Positions 1 through 11,055 are shown, counted from the stretch's first letter. The stretch is DNA of 64,000 nucleotides from Cordilura impudica (GCA_963682025.1 OY821519.1:187735253-187799252); one strand, 5' to 3'. Notes: generated from the letters alone by a model not told the origin. Program-made: numbers and translations.

Positions 1-308
1 AGTGAATCCGAATCATTTTCTTCTATACAGGAAAGATGTCTGGTGCGGAAACCATAAAGAATGCCAGTGGTAGGATTGTTATTAACTGCTGGTATATTGA
101 TGGCATGAGGATTGGTCAATTGCAGTTCTGGCGGCGGGTATTGCTGCTGAAAAGGTTGTTGTGCTTGCTGCTGTTGCAAAGTATATTGTAGCTCATTATA
201 AATATGAAATGTTGAATCTGAAACGTAAGATGTGTTGGTACCCTCCGTGGCAAATGAAGTATTGAGATCATTGTAAATAAGCTGTTGGGAGTCTTGATTG
301 GAGAACAT
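1..308 (-). CDS. N-terminal coding exon of a glutamine-rich host protein (partial)
   Basis: On the minus strand an ATG at 308-306 opens a frame that stays open to the window edge, giving 102 codons. The start context is CAAACAATG, a good insect start context. The protein begins MFSNQDSQQLIYNDL, has a QQQQAQQ tract near residue 45, a QQQYPPPEL segment, and near the edge RTRHLSCIEENDSDS, which looks like a serine phosphorylation-type motif. It is polar and low in complexity, with no signal peptide, membrane segment or domain I recognise. A polypyrimidine tract and AG lie just upstream, so this is probably not the first exon. Its codon usage and smooth frame differ from the broken transposon frames elsewhere. 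The rest of the gene lies left of the window. I do not recognise the gene; a regulatory or RNA-binding protein would fit the composition, but that is only a guess. Confidence 0.7.
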   Translation of the reverse strand, partial: MFSNQDSQQLIYNDLNTSFATEGTNTSYVSDSTFHIYNELQYTLQQQQAQQPFQQQYPPPELQLTNPHAINIPAVNNNPTTGILYGFRTRHLSCIEENDSDS

Positions 309-342
309 TGTTTGTGATCTGAGATAAAGAGAGAAACCCATT
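309..342 (-). other. Predicted 3' splice site upstream of the host start codon
   Basis: Read on the minus strand, the sequence runs through a pyrimidine tract (tttctctctttatctcag) whose AG is at 320-319, followed by atcacaaaca and the ATG at 308. This is a typical acceptor, so the exon starts at 318 with 10 nt of 5' UTR. The upstream exon would lie at higher coordinates, possibly far away across the transposon-rich DNA. Inferred from sequence only. Confidence 0.55.
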
Positions 343-345
343 ATA

Positions 346-1236
346 AAATTAGATGTTGTTAAATTTACTTTCATTTCTTAAAAATATCACCCTTTTTAGG
401 AAGTGTTTCGGTTTAGATTTATAAAATTTAAAGTAGGCTGTGGTGTTTAATTGGTAGGAACTAAATTAAAATTTGTAAACCCTAATATTGTATTTAGTTT
501 GCACTTTAACTGTTTAGGGTGATTGTGTTTGAGCAAAAATTAATGAATTCGAAAAACTATAATTAACTGTTGGTAAATGCAAGGTAAATTCAAAGGAACC
601 AGTATATTTCATTGCAAAAGACTTGAAAATGGCCAGCAAAAAAAAAAAAGCTGAACGAACTCAGTATGGGTCATAGATACAAAGGACAGATTATCAATAT
701 TATAGATTTTTAATGAAAAGGATTAGATTTTTACAATGATGCTTCAAATTAAGAAGATAACTAATGAAAATTTTAGGTATTTTCGTGCTCTATTTCATTG
801 AAATCAATTATTGAATACAATCAGCTAAATACATTCAATTACATTTTTGTTTGTTTAAAGAGAGTAAGAGTATAATCATTTTAGTTATTCTCTTACTCTC
901 ATCGATAAACCATTCGTTCAATGTATAAAAAAAAAACAGAAATAACAAGCAGACAAAAATGTGTGTGCATGCATCGCTGCTACATATCTATACGCACATG
1001 ATTTGTTAATTATCAATATTTTCTACTAAGTTTTGTTTTTTATATGAAATTTTAACTTCCATTTTCGTACGTCATTGCTGACCTGTTTGGTCTAGAGGCT
1101 GCTACAGATTACGGCGAACATTTTAAGCCTAAGTAGTGTGACCTAGTAGTGTGCGGGCAGAGTGTGGATGGTATCAAAACAGTATTATGAATTAAAAACG
1201 GAACTATAAGTATTCTGGCTTCTATTTATGTCTTCT
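346..1236. other. AT-rich non-coding DNA
   Basis: No coding frame or repeat family recognised. It holds short A runs and an inverted GAGAGTAAGAGTA / TACTCTTACTCTC pair at about 859-901. It may be intron of the host gene on the left. Confidence 0.5.
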
Positions 1237-1238
1237 AG

Positions 1239-1985
1239 CTTGGCGGCGTATTGGTTGCTATACTAAACGAATTTTCGTCTGAAGAAATTATCTTAAACGA
1301 TTTTTTACATATTGAGATTATATGTGTTTTAGCTGAAATTAATAACAGGTCCATATACATTATTTGCTCATACATTCCGCCTAACTCTCCGCTTTCTGTT
1401 TATGAGGATCATCTGAAAGCTGTTGATTTAATCCAAAATTATATAAAACCATCTGATTTATTAATGTTAATTGGAGATTTTAACATGCCGTCTACATCCT
1501 GGAAAGCTGATCCTGATACCAATTATTTAGTTCCATCTCATTATTCCGATTCTTCAGCTGCATTTATTCATGGTTTTTTTTGGAAAATTGTCTTTTCCAT
1601 GTCAACTCCGTCGCAAATGCATTTGGTAGACTGTTGGACCCTATTTTCGTTAATGAACCTAATGACTTTTCAATATTGCGGCATAGCCCTATTTCTAATC
1701 CGGAAGATATATACCATCCAACACTTGAGATATCTTGCTTTTGTTCCTATCCTCTTCATAAAAAAAAGTTAACTCACAGCGATAAAATCTTTTGCTTTAA
1801 TAAAACTAATTACCAAGATTTACAACTCCATCTATTCCAAATTGACTGGATAAATGTGTTATCTCGTTGCAATGATAACTTGGACTTGTGTTTGCATACA
1901 TTTTATCATCACCTCTTTGAATGTTTCTCGGCATCTGTACCTAAAATGTTACCTCCTAAATCGAATGGTCCTCCTTGGAATACAA
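1239..1985 (+). pseudogene. APE-type endonuclease domain of the 1.2-4.0 kb non-LTR element
   Basis: The frame starting near 1239 reads LGGVLVAI, then YIPPNS and IGDFNMP. These are the GGV, Y-P-P and GDFN blocks of the apurinic-like endonuclease that nicks target DNA in Jockey/CR1-type elements. Around 1580 the reading moves to another frame that continues with GRLLDPIFVNE and NPEDIYHPTLEIS, matching the C-terminal end of the domain. The N-terminal catalytic Asn and Glu blocks are absent because of 5' truncation; a TAG stands at 1236. The domain is non-functional. Confidence 0.8.
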
Positions 1986-2013
1986 AACATCTATCTCAAC
2001 TTAAAAATAAAAA

Positions 2014-3879
2014 TTGTACAAAAATTATAGAAAATATGGAACATTGATAGATTATATGAAATACTCGTTATCAAGATCGGAATTTATTATTGCTAATCAA
2101 TTGGCCTATAATAACTATTTAATTAAAGTATGGAATAATTTAAAAAATAATCCAAAATCATTTTATAAATTTATTAATTCTAAAAGACGTACTGCGGACT
2201 TTCCTTCGGTTATGAAGTACGGTGATTTAGAATCTTCAGATGATAACTCCATAAGTAATATGTTTGCAGACTTTTTTGCATCAACTTATTCTTCAACAGT
2301 ATTTAATAATCTGTATCCATACACAATATCGGAATCTTCAATTATTAATATACCATCCATCAATCAACATACAGTTCTGAATGCCCTGACAAAATTATAA
2401 TTGTCGTATGCTGCTGGTCCTGACGGTGTTCCTAGTTGCATTTTAAAGCGCTGCGCACATTTATTGTATATTCCTTTAACTTATATGTGTTCCCTAAAAT
2501 TGGGTAACTTTCCTCCCATTTGGAAAGAATCATTTATTATTCCCTTCTTTAAGTCTGGATCTAAAGCTGGTATTTCGAATTATAGAGGTATTGCTAAATT
2601 AAGTGCTATTCCAAAACTATTTGAAAAACTTATATATGACACGTTGTCACATCATGTGTCCTCTATCATACCTCCAACGCAACATGGATTCTGCAGATCA
2701 CGCTCTACAATAACAAATTTTTGGAGCTTACAACTTTGGTAAATGATGGTTTTATTAATATGAAACAAACAGATGTTATTTGTAATGATTTTAGTAAATC
2801 ATGATCATGATCTATTGTTGTTTAAGCTTGACCGTATGGGCTTTGGTATAATGCTAATAAAATGGATTGGATCATATTTAAAAGACAGAACACAATGTAT
2901 TAAGTTTCGTAACTCGTATTCCAACAACATAAAAGTATTATCTGGTGTACCTCAAGGTAGTCACTTGGGACCTCTTTTATTTACGCTATTTATAAATGAT
3001 CTTCCTTCTGTAATTAAACACTCAACTACATTAATGTATGCAGACGATGTAAAGTTAATTTTTACCCTCAACAATCTTGATCAACAATCACTTTTACAGA
3101 ATGATATTGATCGTTTAACTACTTGGTGTAATATGAATCTAATGGACCTAAATGTCAAAAATTGCAAATATATGATTTTTACAAGATCAATTCCAATTAA
3201 TGGTCGGTATATCATGAATAATGCTGTGCTTGATTTAGTTGATTCATTCAACGACCTTGGCGTACTTCTGGATAAAAAATTAGACTTTAAAAGTCATATT
3301 TCGCTAACAATAAATAAAGCTACTGGTGTACTTGGATTCATTAAACGGTGGGCTAAAGAGTTTTCGGATCCGTATACGACAAAACAATTGTTTACTACCT
3401 TGGTAAGACCAATACTCGAATATGGGTCTGTAGTCTGGGATCCGCAATATCATATACATTCGAATAAAATTGAATCAGTTCAAAAACAATTTTTGTTATT
3501 TTGTCTTCGTGGTTTGGGCTGGGATCCTAATATGAGGTTGCCATCTTATGAAAATCGTCTGGCTCTAATTAAGCTTCCTACATTGAAAAGTCGCAGACAT
3601 ATGCTAAATGTTACTTTCCTGTTAAAACTGTTAAATGGTAGTCTTAAATCTGAATTTCTTATCAACAAAATAAATATAAATATTCCTTTTCGATCATCAA
3701 GAAATTATAACTTTCTAACTATCAAATATTATTGTACAAACTATGCTAATTTTAATCCACTACGTAGAATTTGTGATGAGTTTAATATGCTGTATCAGTT
3801 TATTGATTTTAATAAAAGTTTGGATATTGTGAGAAGAGATATTATATTACACTTAAATGCATTAAATCAACTGAATTAA
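2014..3879 (+). pseudogene. Reverse transcriptase domain of the 1.2-4.0 kb non-LTR element
   Basis: A linker (KVWNNLKNNPKSFYKF) leads into RT. Blocks in order are AAGPDGVPSCILK, NYRGIAKLSAIPKLFEKL, QHGFCRSRST, DVICNDFSKS, SGVPQGSHLGPLLF, and LMYADDVKLIF with the catalytic Asp pair near 3040. A C-terminal region follows to a stop at 3877-3879. TAA at 2398 and TAA at 2740 interrupt the frame. About half a dozen residues after DFSKS appear deleted, where the family normally has AFDKVN. The element ends within about 120 nt after this frame. Pseudogene by visible damage. Confidence 0.85.
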
Positions 3880-4224
3880 ATAAATGTTATATATCAATTT
3901 TGTTAAAAGTTTAATTATATATATAAATTATAATATAAATGTATATATACTTTAAGTAGTCTGTAAGGATGATTCCATAGACTAAATAAATAAAATAAAA
4001 AAAAGCATAGCTAAGAAAGAATTTTCGCTTTGTTTTCTTAATTTGGGTTTCTATAGTGACATAAAAGGACTCGAAAACTTATCTCGAAAATATTACATTT
4101 TTGGATTTTGTTGACTAATTGAACAGTATAATGAAAATTTAAGAAAAATATCTGACATGAGTTTTTAGTGTGGGCTGGAAACGAAAAAAGTATATGCTGC
4201 CCATTTGGAAAATGGATTTGAAAG

Positions 4225-4655
4225 TTTTTTTTTTTTTTTATTTTATTAAGGTTATAAATTTATTATGTTGTAATTCATAGCTAAGGATGTCCCGCGCCTA
4301 AAATAGCTTTGTGAGACAAGTTAGCATATAGTACAATTAAAATATTAAATTAAAAAAAGATTTTTATATTACTTAATGATAAAAATTGAAAATGCAGCAA
4401 ATAAAACGATTGAAAAAGCATTTCAACATTCTGTAAAAGATACTCTTTAAACATTTCTTAAAAATTGATAACCGATTGCTTGTTCTTAAGGCTTCTGGTA
4501 AATTGTTAAACTTTATACTCCCAGCATATTCAACTCTCTGTTTGGTTGTCTCCAGCCGACATCTTGCATTAAATCCTTGTATTAAATCTACTTTGAGTCA
4601 TATTTAACTGAACTGCTCGGTGTCTAATATTGTTTACAGATTTGTAGACGTAGTA
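4225..4655 (-). mobile_element. 3' end of a non-LTR retrotransposon (5'-truncated)
   Basis: Read on the minus strand, a short frame contains RLETTKQRVEYAGSIKF, then NNLPEALRTSNRLSIFK and KCLKSIFYRML. This is the usual tail of Jockey/CR1-type ORF2 proteins (…W/FN-LP…I+…S…FK..LK.F). It is followed by a 3' UTR with AATAAA-like sequence and a poly(A) tail, seen as the T run at 4225-4239. Nothing upstream of the tail is kept, as expected for incomplete reverse transcription. Confidence 0.6.
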
Positions 4656-4882
4656 AAAAATACTAGTTGATTGTGTGGCGCCTAGGCGCCCGTTTAAAAA
4701 TTATGAATAAAACAGTTTAAATTGAAATACACAAAAAATTTATAATAAATTAAATTCCTTTAATTATAGTAGTAAATTAAAAATTATATTGTTACATATG
4801 TACATATGAAAAAAGATTGTGTTTGTAGAAATTGTATACATAAGTATCAAAACAGATAAGAAATATTTGGCAAAAAAGTTTT

Positions 4883-5218
4883 TCAATTTAGAATCTCTTG
4901 AAAAACTATATTTTGTGTGAAATATCGTTGGTCATTTAATAGTTTTCCTTGCTGTGGGTTCGATTGAATACGTATCTTAACTTGGCTTGCAACTTTTGAT
5001 CGTGACAAAGCCACATACAGTTGACCGTGTGAAAATACCGCGGTTTCCAAATTAATGCCAACGTAATCAAGTGACTGGCCTTGAGCCTTGTTTATGGTAA
5101 TTGCGTATGCAGGAATTACTGGAGACTGGCGGCGTTTTAATATGAAAGGTAATGTGGTGTCGGTTGGGGCGAGATCAATCCTAGGAATTAGAGCTGTATC
5201 ATTTTGGTCAGCGTTACA
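4883..5218 (-). pseudogene. Helitron helicase (PIF1-like) C-terminal fragment
   Basis: The minus-strand frame ends at TGA 4885-4883. It reads [18 protein letters not shown], then [19 protein letters not shown] and [17 protein letters not shown]. The TINKAQGQS and GQLYVALSR blocks are helicase motifs V and VI of PIF1/Helitron superfamily 1 helicases. About 110 residues remain; the Rep (HUH) domain and helicase motifs I-IV are not in the window. In-frame stop upstream near 5230 closes the frame. It is a relic of an autonomous element and could be ancestral to some of the short Helitrons nearby, although its 3' hairpin differs from theirs. Confidence 0.8.
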
Positions 5219-5263
5219 GAATCAGTCAGTCTCTCAGTAAGTCAGTCAGTGAGTCAGGGATCA
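5208..5263. repeat. CAGCGTTACAGAATCAGTCAG repeat block, copy 1
   Basis: The block begins tcagcgttacagaatcagtc, has a run of CAGT/CAGTCAGTGAGT units, and ends gggatcagcgtaaatatat. A near-identical block lies at 8396-8448. Here it abuts the Helitron helicase relic. Confidence 0.6.
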
Positions 5264-5285
5264 GCGTAAATATATTTAATAATAT

Positions 5286-5474
5286 TAACCGGCCTTCACA
5301 CGTTATATTTTTGGCTTTCAGGTTGTAATGCACTCACACTTTTTTTACTCTTTTTTACTAAACAATCATAAGTTTCAATTCTCTCTTTCAATTTTTCAAT
5401 GGGACAGTTGCTTAACAATTTTTTGACTATTGGCTGTGTGATCAATTTGACTTGAACATGGGAAGGCCGGGTAA
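5286..5474. mobile_element. Candidate short MITE with TAA flanks
   Basis: The segment starts CCGGCCTTCACACG and ends so that its reverse complement starts CCCGGCCTTCCCATG. TAA triplets (5286-5288 and 5472-5474) flank it. Three-base TAA/TTA duplications with GC-rich ends suggest PIF/Harbinger, but the inverted repeats are short and inexact. Confidence 0.35.
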
Positions 5475-5514
5475 AGTGAGGAGATTGGAGATTCCCAAAA
5501 TTATTAAAATTTAA

Positions 5515-6171
5515 TACAATGGAGTTCGCTTATAACAAACCCTGGTTGTAATAAATTTTTGTTTATGCGAAGAATTTCTTCGGTCCCAAGAGTTATAATC
5601 ACATTTTTCATACAAATTGCTTCTCTTATAGCGAACAGTGGTTATATCAAACTTTTGACTTTAACAAACAAATTTTTTTTTTCCATTTCAGAATTTTCAT
5701 ATATTTTATATATTTAAAAAAAAATAATTTCAATTTAATTTAATTTTATTTTCATTTAATTTTAATACAAAACAAAATCTTCGATTTTCAAATGAAGTTT
5801 TGTAAAAAGTCCTTTTATGTATATTTTCGTAAAAGTTTGCCAGTAGCCAACCTTTGCTTTGTACTTTCTGCTTCTATACATAAGGAGTTTTTCATATTAT
5901 ATGATTTTAAAAAAATATTTTATTTTGATAGAAACTCGGTAATTTTAGTCTTCTTAAGACAAGCAATTAATATGTATCTTTTTAGCAATTTAATTTATGT
6001 TTTATAACTTTTTAAAATGCCCCAAAATAAATAAACTTATTCAACTAAAAAAAAACTTTTTAAACCTTTCGGAGAAATTAAAAAATACTACGGTTATAAC
6101 GAACTTAGTCTATAAGGAACTAATTTGGCCGTCCCGCCGAGTTCGCTATAAACTATCTCCATTTTATTGTA
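5515..6171. mobile_element. Candidate pogo/Tigger-like MITE
   Basis: The left end reads TACAATGGAGTTCGCTTATAAC followed by GGTTGTAATAAAT. The right end, reversed, reads TACAATAAAATGGAG and contains TTATAGCGAACTC and GTTCGTTATAACC. Repeated TTCG-TTATAAC blocks near both ends and TA at each boundary resemble pogo-type Tc1/mariner MITEs. The interior is very AT-rich with no transposase. The alignment of ends is approximate. Confidence 0.3.
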
Positions 6172-6230
6172 GAAAAATAGAATATCATAGAAAAAAAAAA
6201 ACGTTTTAGAGCAAGGTTCCTAAAAGTTTC

Positions 6231-6906
6231 TTAAGGGGGGTTTTAAATGTTAAAAAAGTCGTATTTTCATAATTCTTTTTTGAAGATATGAATAATGTTG
6301 GATTATTTATTTCATATATACGTTATAGCATAATATTTGAGTAATCTTTGAAAAAAATTTCAATTAAAAATTTTAATAAATAAGTCCGTGACAGCGAATC
6401 TCCGGAGGCGTTGTTTTTTTGCGGTGAACATCATAACTCGGTACCGGATCATATGAAATAAAAAAATCTAAATGCGTTGAAAAGGTGACATGTTTCCAGA
6501 GGTAGCTAGTGACGAAAAGTTTTTTAATTTTTTTTATTTTTTTGGGCAGCATTTTGAAGTGAAAAACGATTTTTGCTATACAATTTCTGGAATTTGTTGT
6601 TAAAAAATGGGAAAGAAAATGGAATTAAATAAAACCCTTCGTGGTTACGTGATGATTTATGTGTAGATATAGTGTCTAAAATTGCAAAAGAGTCGGTCAA
6701 GTAGATTTTGAGCTATGATGTTGACGGACTTCGAATTTATATACTATGATTTATATAGTATATACCGTATGAGGCCGGTCGCTGGAAACGCTGTATCTTC
6801 TTAAGTTTTGCCCTGATTTACTTAAAATTTTGATACAACACTCTCGACATGTTGTGCATTCAGAAAGAGAAATGCAAAAAAGGTTTTATAACCTACCACC
6901 CCTTAA
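6231..6906. mobile_element. Candidate TTAA-flanked MITE
   Basis: TTAA at 6231-6234 and 6903-6906 flank a 668-bp segment. Its left end is GGGGGGTTTTAAATG and its right end, reversed, is GGGGTGGTAGGTTATAAAAC. TTAA target duplications are typical of piggyBac and Kolobok. The G-rich ends are alike but not exact. No coding frame is convincing. Confidence 0.4.
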
Positions 6907-7732
6907 GGAAGTGCAAACACCAATACACCTACAAAAAAGAGAAAAAAATACTTCATATGTCATCATAAATGTAAACTGTAAAAAGCGAACATTTTTTTCC
7001 AGTTATCTATAAATCCAAAAAAAAAAATAAAATAAGGGCGTATTAGTTTTACTTAAAAAACAAAGTTATTATTCCAAATCGCCTTTAATTCTTCCATGAA
7101 AATTTCAATATATTATTCAAATTAAAATCTTAAATATACCTATTTACGTAATTTATGTTTGTCAAAATTTTTTTGAAAGCAAATCATACAAAAAGTAATA
7201 TGAGTGAAAAAAAAAGTTATTTTCCCACCACTCTTCTGAAATTACAATGTAATTTAATTAAGCAAAGTCAGAATAATTTAAATTTTAAACTTAATATTGC
7301 ACTGTTTTTTTAAGTGCTTTTCAATACAGAGCTTTAAACGCAATGATAGGTTGGACAACAACAAAATCCACATTGAAGATCTCTTTTTTCTCAAATATTT
7401 ATCAAAAAAACATACTCTTTGGTAAGTACGGGCAATCAGAGAATCTGAGCGAAAGCACTCTTAACAATTCAAAACAATTTTGAGATGAAAAACAAAACAG
7501 GCAAAAGGTAAAGTTTAGTTTGATAAAAAAAAAAGTATGAATGCATATCGGACGACGTTAAATGAGAAAAATAAAAATGTTTAAAATTTCCTTCATTACT
7601 TTTTTTGCAGAATTTTTTCATTGACCAACAAAGGGAATTTAAAGAAGAATTTGAATAGATATTAGTTTTTTGATGCATTTTGCGTTCATCTAATTCCATA
7701 TGTAACACGAAATCTGCATATGTAGTGTTATT
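6907..7732. other. AT-rich DNA without recognised features
   Basis: Low-complexity A/T runs and no frame with recognisable protein content. Nothing further seen. Confidence 0.4.
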
Positions 7733-8288
7733 GTCGTTAGCAGTGCTGCCAATTTTGACAACTTATTTTAATTTCGGCGATTTTTCAATTTGTTAAAATG
7801 ATTTGTTAAATTTGTTAAAATGATGATTGAAGATTTTAAATTTCCAGTAGTATAAAAATTAGGATTTCAAGGGTTAATAATTAATGGGTTGTTAATGGAA
7901 AATTGATAGTTTTAGTTCAGTGTAAATGTAATAGCATCTCCATTTAAGATTTAAGTTTTAATTACGGCTATACTTTAAACCTATATTATATGTTTCAGCT
8001 ATAGATACATATCAATAAAATTATTTAGTTGATTGCTGTGTTAAATTTTTTTCGTTGAAATTTCATCACTAATACATTTTTATATATAGAAATAACCAAT
8101 GCTGTAATAATATTCGTAATATGAATGATATAAATAAATTTTATTGCTTCATTTTGTAATATTTCTTCGAGTTTTATAAGCGGAAAAATTCTCTTGACAA
8201 TTTCTTGTTTTAAAAATGACAATTTTGGCGATTTAGTTTCCAAGATTGTAGATTTTCAGAAGATTTTATTAGTAGCACTGGTCGGTAA
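7733..8288. mobile_element. Candidate hAT-like MITE
   Basis: A 540-bp segment (7741-8280) starts CAGTGCTGCCAA and its other end reversed is CAGTGCTACTAA. It is flanked by 8-bp sequences GTCGTTAG (7733-7740) and GTCGGTAA (8281-8288), matching at six of eight positions. CA...TG ends with 8-bp duplications fit hAT. It encodes nothing recognisable. Confidence 0.4.
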
Positions 8289-8395
8289 CAAAGAAGAGAG
8301 AAAATTGTGTGTGTGTTTGTATAAAATGAGAAAGATTAAATTTTGTTTGTGTATTTCATATAGCTTTGTAGGGAGTGCTATGTGTGTGTATTATT

Positions 8396-8448
8396 TCAGC
8401 GTTACAGAATCAGTCAGTCAGTCAGTGAGTCAGGGATCAGCGTAAATA
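8396..8448. repeat. CAGCGTTACAGAATCAGTCAG repeat block, copy 2
   Basis: Nearly the same block as 5208-5263: cagcgttacagaatcagtca, CAGT units, and gggatcagcgtaaatata. There is no helicase sequence beside it, so the block moves or spreads independently of that relic. Confidence 0.6.
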
Positions 8449-8559
8449 TATATAAGAAGATGCTTTTCATACAAACCATTTATTGGCAAAATAGTTTTAG
8501 CATAATCTCTACACAAGGATAAAGTGTTATGTGTGAGATTTAAACTAAATACATATTTA

Positions 8560-9125
8560 TTTAAGTGCTTTATTCTGAGCTGATTGCAATGATTTCAATT
8601 CATTTCTATTTTTATATGCGTAAGTAATTGCAAGATACTCGAGCCGGCTATGTATAATAGATCGATATATTAACATTTGGTTTTCAGTTGTCCAATTTTC
8701 TTTTTAATTTAAACAGCATACCAGAGGCTGAAGCTATACAGACTTTCAAATATTTAATGTGTCCATCCCATGGCAAATTGCTTTTCAACATAATTCCCAA
8801 ATATTTAATTTCATGTTCCTCGTTTATTTCATTGCCATCCACATAAATCGAAAAACTGTTGTTCAGAACTCGTGCATGTGGTCGAAAATATATTAACTTA
8901 GTTTTGTCAGCATTTTAAACTAAGCGGTTTAATCTCGCAAATTCAAAGAATAACGCTGAATCTCTTTCTATTTGGGTTTTAAGGACCAAGTCATACTTAT
9001 ATGGATAAAAAATAGAGATATCATCCGCAAACATAACACTGTGGAACAAATTCAGGTTAGCAAAAGTTAGGTCGATTTTGCGAGTGAGGGGGTGAAAATA
9101 GAGGCTAAATTAGAAGACCCGTATC
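8560..9125 (-). pseudogene. RT palm (FADD) and tail of the CR1-like element
   Basis: The minus-strand reading contains DLTFANLNLFHSVMFADD followed by ISIFY, with the catalytic FADD near 9045. Further on come EIKYLGIMLKSNLPWDGHI (the usual KYLG…L…WD.HI block), KVCIASASGMLFKLKR, then frames with several stops. Just upstream of FADD, a decayed stretch resembling the PQGS.LGPLLF block is barely readable at 9085-9125. It is clearly the same ORF2 as 9640-11060, displaced from it by 0.5 kb of unrelated DNA. Confidence 0.7.
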
Positions 9126-9129
9126 GTGG

Positions 9130-9639
9130 CATTTGTTTATGTTAGTTGGAATTTTTTTTTAACCGACCTTCGAACTTTGCAGTCAAATGCCGATTTTCAG
9201 CATATTGTTTATATGGTTTTTTGGCTATAACTCGTCGACTGATTGATATTTTTTTCAATCTTTAAAAGCCAAATTATTGCTAGAGACCCGTGCAACAATT
9301 AAAATTTAAAAAAAAATTGATTTAGAAAATTTTTGCGGTGCTTATGAAGCAAAATGTTGGAAAAATTATTGTTTTTCATGCTTTTTGAAAATATTTTCCA
9401 CAAAACTATGTCTTTTTTTGCTTTCTGTTTGATCTATAATATGCTTCTCAGTTTCTTCAATAAATTTCATTTGAAAAGAAAACAATCATTATACAAAACT
9501 TAATATTAATTTACTTCTCATTTTTTATTTACCAATTTTGTTCAGTGTTGGTTTTGAAGAAACATTGAAAAAGAAATTATAAGAATATGGAAAAAAATAT
9601 ATTTTTGAAATGTTAGAATTGTGCATTATGATTGTTTTC
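9130..9639. other. Unrelated DNA interrupting the CR1-like RT
   Basis: This stretch replaces or separates RT blocks that should be adjacent (YRPIS…QHGF…DFSKAFD). I see no terminal repeats or coding frame in it. It may be an insertion whose ends are lost, or a deletion filled with other sequence. Confidence 0.45.
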
Positions 9640-10218
9640 TTAATAATATTCAGCTGGAAAACGCAAGTTTTGTATTATGATGGTATTAAAGATTTTCGAC
9701 AAGTAAGGTGATACAGTTTGACCACAATATTTGAGCAACTTTGATGATATATTATCATGGCCAGTACTATTTGATGTTTTTAGGTTTCTTAAAATATCCT
9801 CAATTTCATTAGAGGAAACTTCATTTAACATAAAACGGTTTGCATGACGGTCCAAAGATCTGAAGAAATTGCAGTTATCATCAGGATACTTAATGATTTT
9901 ACTCCTTAACTGTTCAATAAAATTAACAAAATATTCGCTAAAAAGTGTGGATTTAACTCTGTTGTTTTCAATACACAGTCCATTTGAATCTACGATGTTT
10001 AACAATTTCTTCTGAGAGCGACAAGTTATATTATTTCAAAATCTCCAACACTTCTTAAAGTCTCCACCACAGCTTAATATATTCTTCTCATAATAGGCAT
10101 TCATCGATTCCTTTGTAGCTTTTCTAATGACTTTACTAATTCTCTTTAGCCTTTCTTTAATAGTACTGTCTTCCTTATTCTTCTTTCTCTTAGTTAATAT
10201 TTTCTTCTTTACCTGCAT
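9640..10218 (-). pseudogene. Linker and start of RT of the CR1-like element
   Basis: A basic helical segment (10218-10036: ERLKRISKVIRKATKESMNAYY) matches the linker between endonuclease and RT in CR1/Jockey ORF2. A frameshift leads to 10005-9640, with SEYFVNFIEQL and then LKTSNSTGHDNISSKLLK, the first RT block (…SPGPDGI…), and SKIFNTIIIQNLRFPAEY. The frame then stops where the unrelated stretch begins. Confidence 0.7.
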
Positions 10219-10299
10219 TAAACACCATAAATTATTATTTATCCAAGGAGCAATATCACGTTTTATAGACTTAATTTGCCTCGTTTCACTTGTGCTTCT

Positions 10300-11055
10300 T
10301 CAAATTGCTTCATTTAAAACTTCTACTAAGTTGGAAGTAGCTTCAGACGGATTGCTAGAGTCAGAAATATTAGAAAGATTCTGAACCAGATAATTTTTGA
10401 TATTTTCGTAGTCACAAATAATATATACATTTTCCGAGTAATCACAATATTCAACAGCAAACTTAAGTTTGCAGCAAATAAGGTTGTGATCAGTCAAACT
10501 ACATTCCACAGAGTCAATAAAACTTCGTTCAGCGAGATTACTATAAACATGGTCGATACATGTACCACTGTTTGGTCTAGTTACTAAATAATGACAACAT
10601 TTCAGGTCGTAGCAATTTAATAAATTCGTTAAATCATTTGGTTGTTCAGTTTCAATTTGATCTATATTTGAATCTCCAACCACCACAGATGGATTATTTT
10701 CAAAATCACTCAATTTACTTTTTAAAATTTCCAGAAAATCTTCACGTTTACATTTTTGAGAACTAATAATGTTTAGCGGTTTTCCATGTAATTTGACATT
10801 ATTGATACTCAGTTGAATTATCTCCACATAGTTACGGCTTTCATTGCAGTTTACGGTATATTGGAATTTTTTATTAACGTATATTGAAGTACCTCCATAT
10901 GCATCGTTCCTGCAACAGTGTATACTGCTATAATGAGGAATTTCATACATCTGGGAACATATTTTGTCAAACCAAGTCTCCTGTATCGCAAGCATATCTG
11001 GCAATCTCGGTAAATTTGAAAGCAAAGATTTAAATTTATTAAATTTATTAAGCGA
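10300..11055 (-). pseudogene. APE-type endonuclease of the CR1-like element
   Basis: The frame from 11025 reads MLAIQETWFD (catalytic Glu), YGGTSIYVN, PSVVVGDSNID (Asp/Asn), TRPNSGTCIDHVYSN and SLTDHNLI (the terminal Asp-His pair). All main blocks of the endonuclease fold are present, so this part is better kept than the RT. The end of the frame (10300) passes into the linker only by a frameshift. Confidence 0.8.

Larger units (their letters stand above)
1237..4003 (+). mobile_element. 5'-truncated, broken non-LTR retrotransposon (Jockey/CR1-type)
   Basis: An endonuclease domain is followed by a reverse transcriptase domain on the plus strand. It ends in an A-rich tail (actaaataaataaaataaaaaaaa, about 3981-4003). 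The 5' part of the endonuclease and any ORF1 are missing. The frame changes at least twice, has in-frame stops at 2398 and 2740, and has a small deletion in the RT, so the copy is dead. No clear target duplication was found. The exact clade cannot be assigned by eye. Confidence 0.85.
4663..5263 (-). mobile_element. Helitron 3' portion with terminal hairpin
   Basis: On the minus strand this stretch encodes the C-terminal end of a Helitron helicase and then runs to a canonical Helitron 3' terminus. A perfect 14-nt palindrome GGCGCCTAGGCGCC lies at 4677-4690, ten bases before the terminal CTAG at 4663-4666, and the next base is T. The hairpin plus CTRR|T end matches rolling-circle Helitrons. The 5' part is lost; upstream the sequence passes into a CAGT-rich repeat at 5208-5263. 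Confidence 0.75.
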
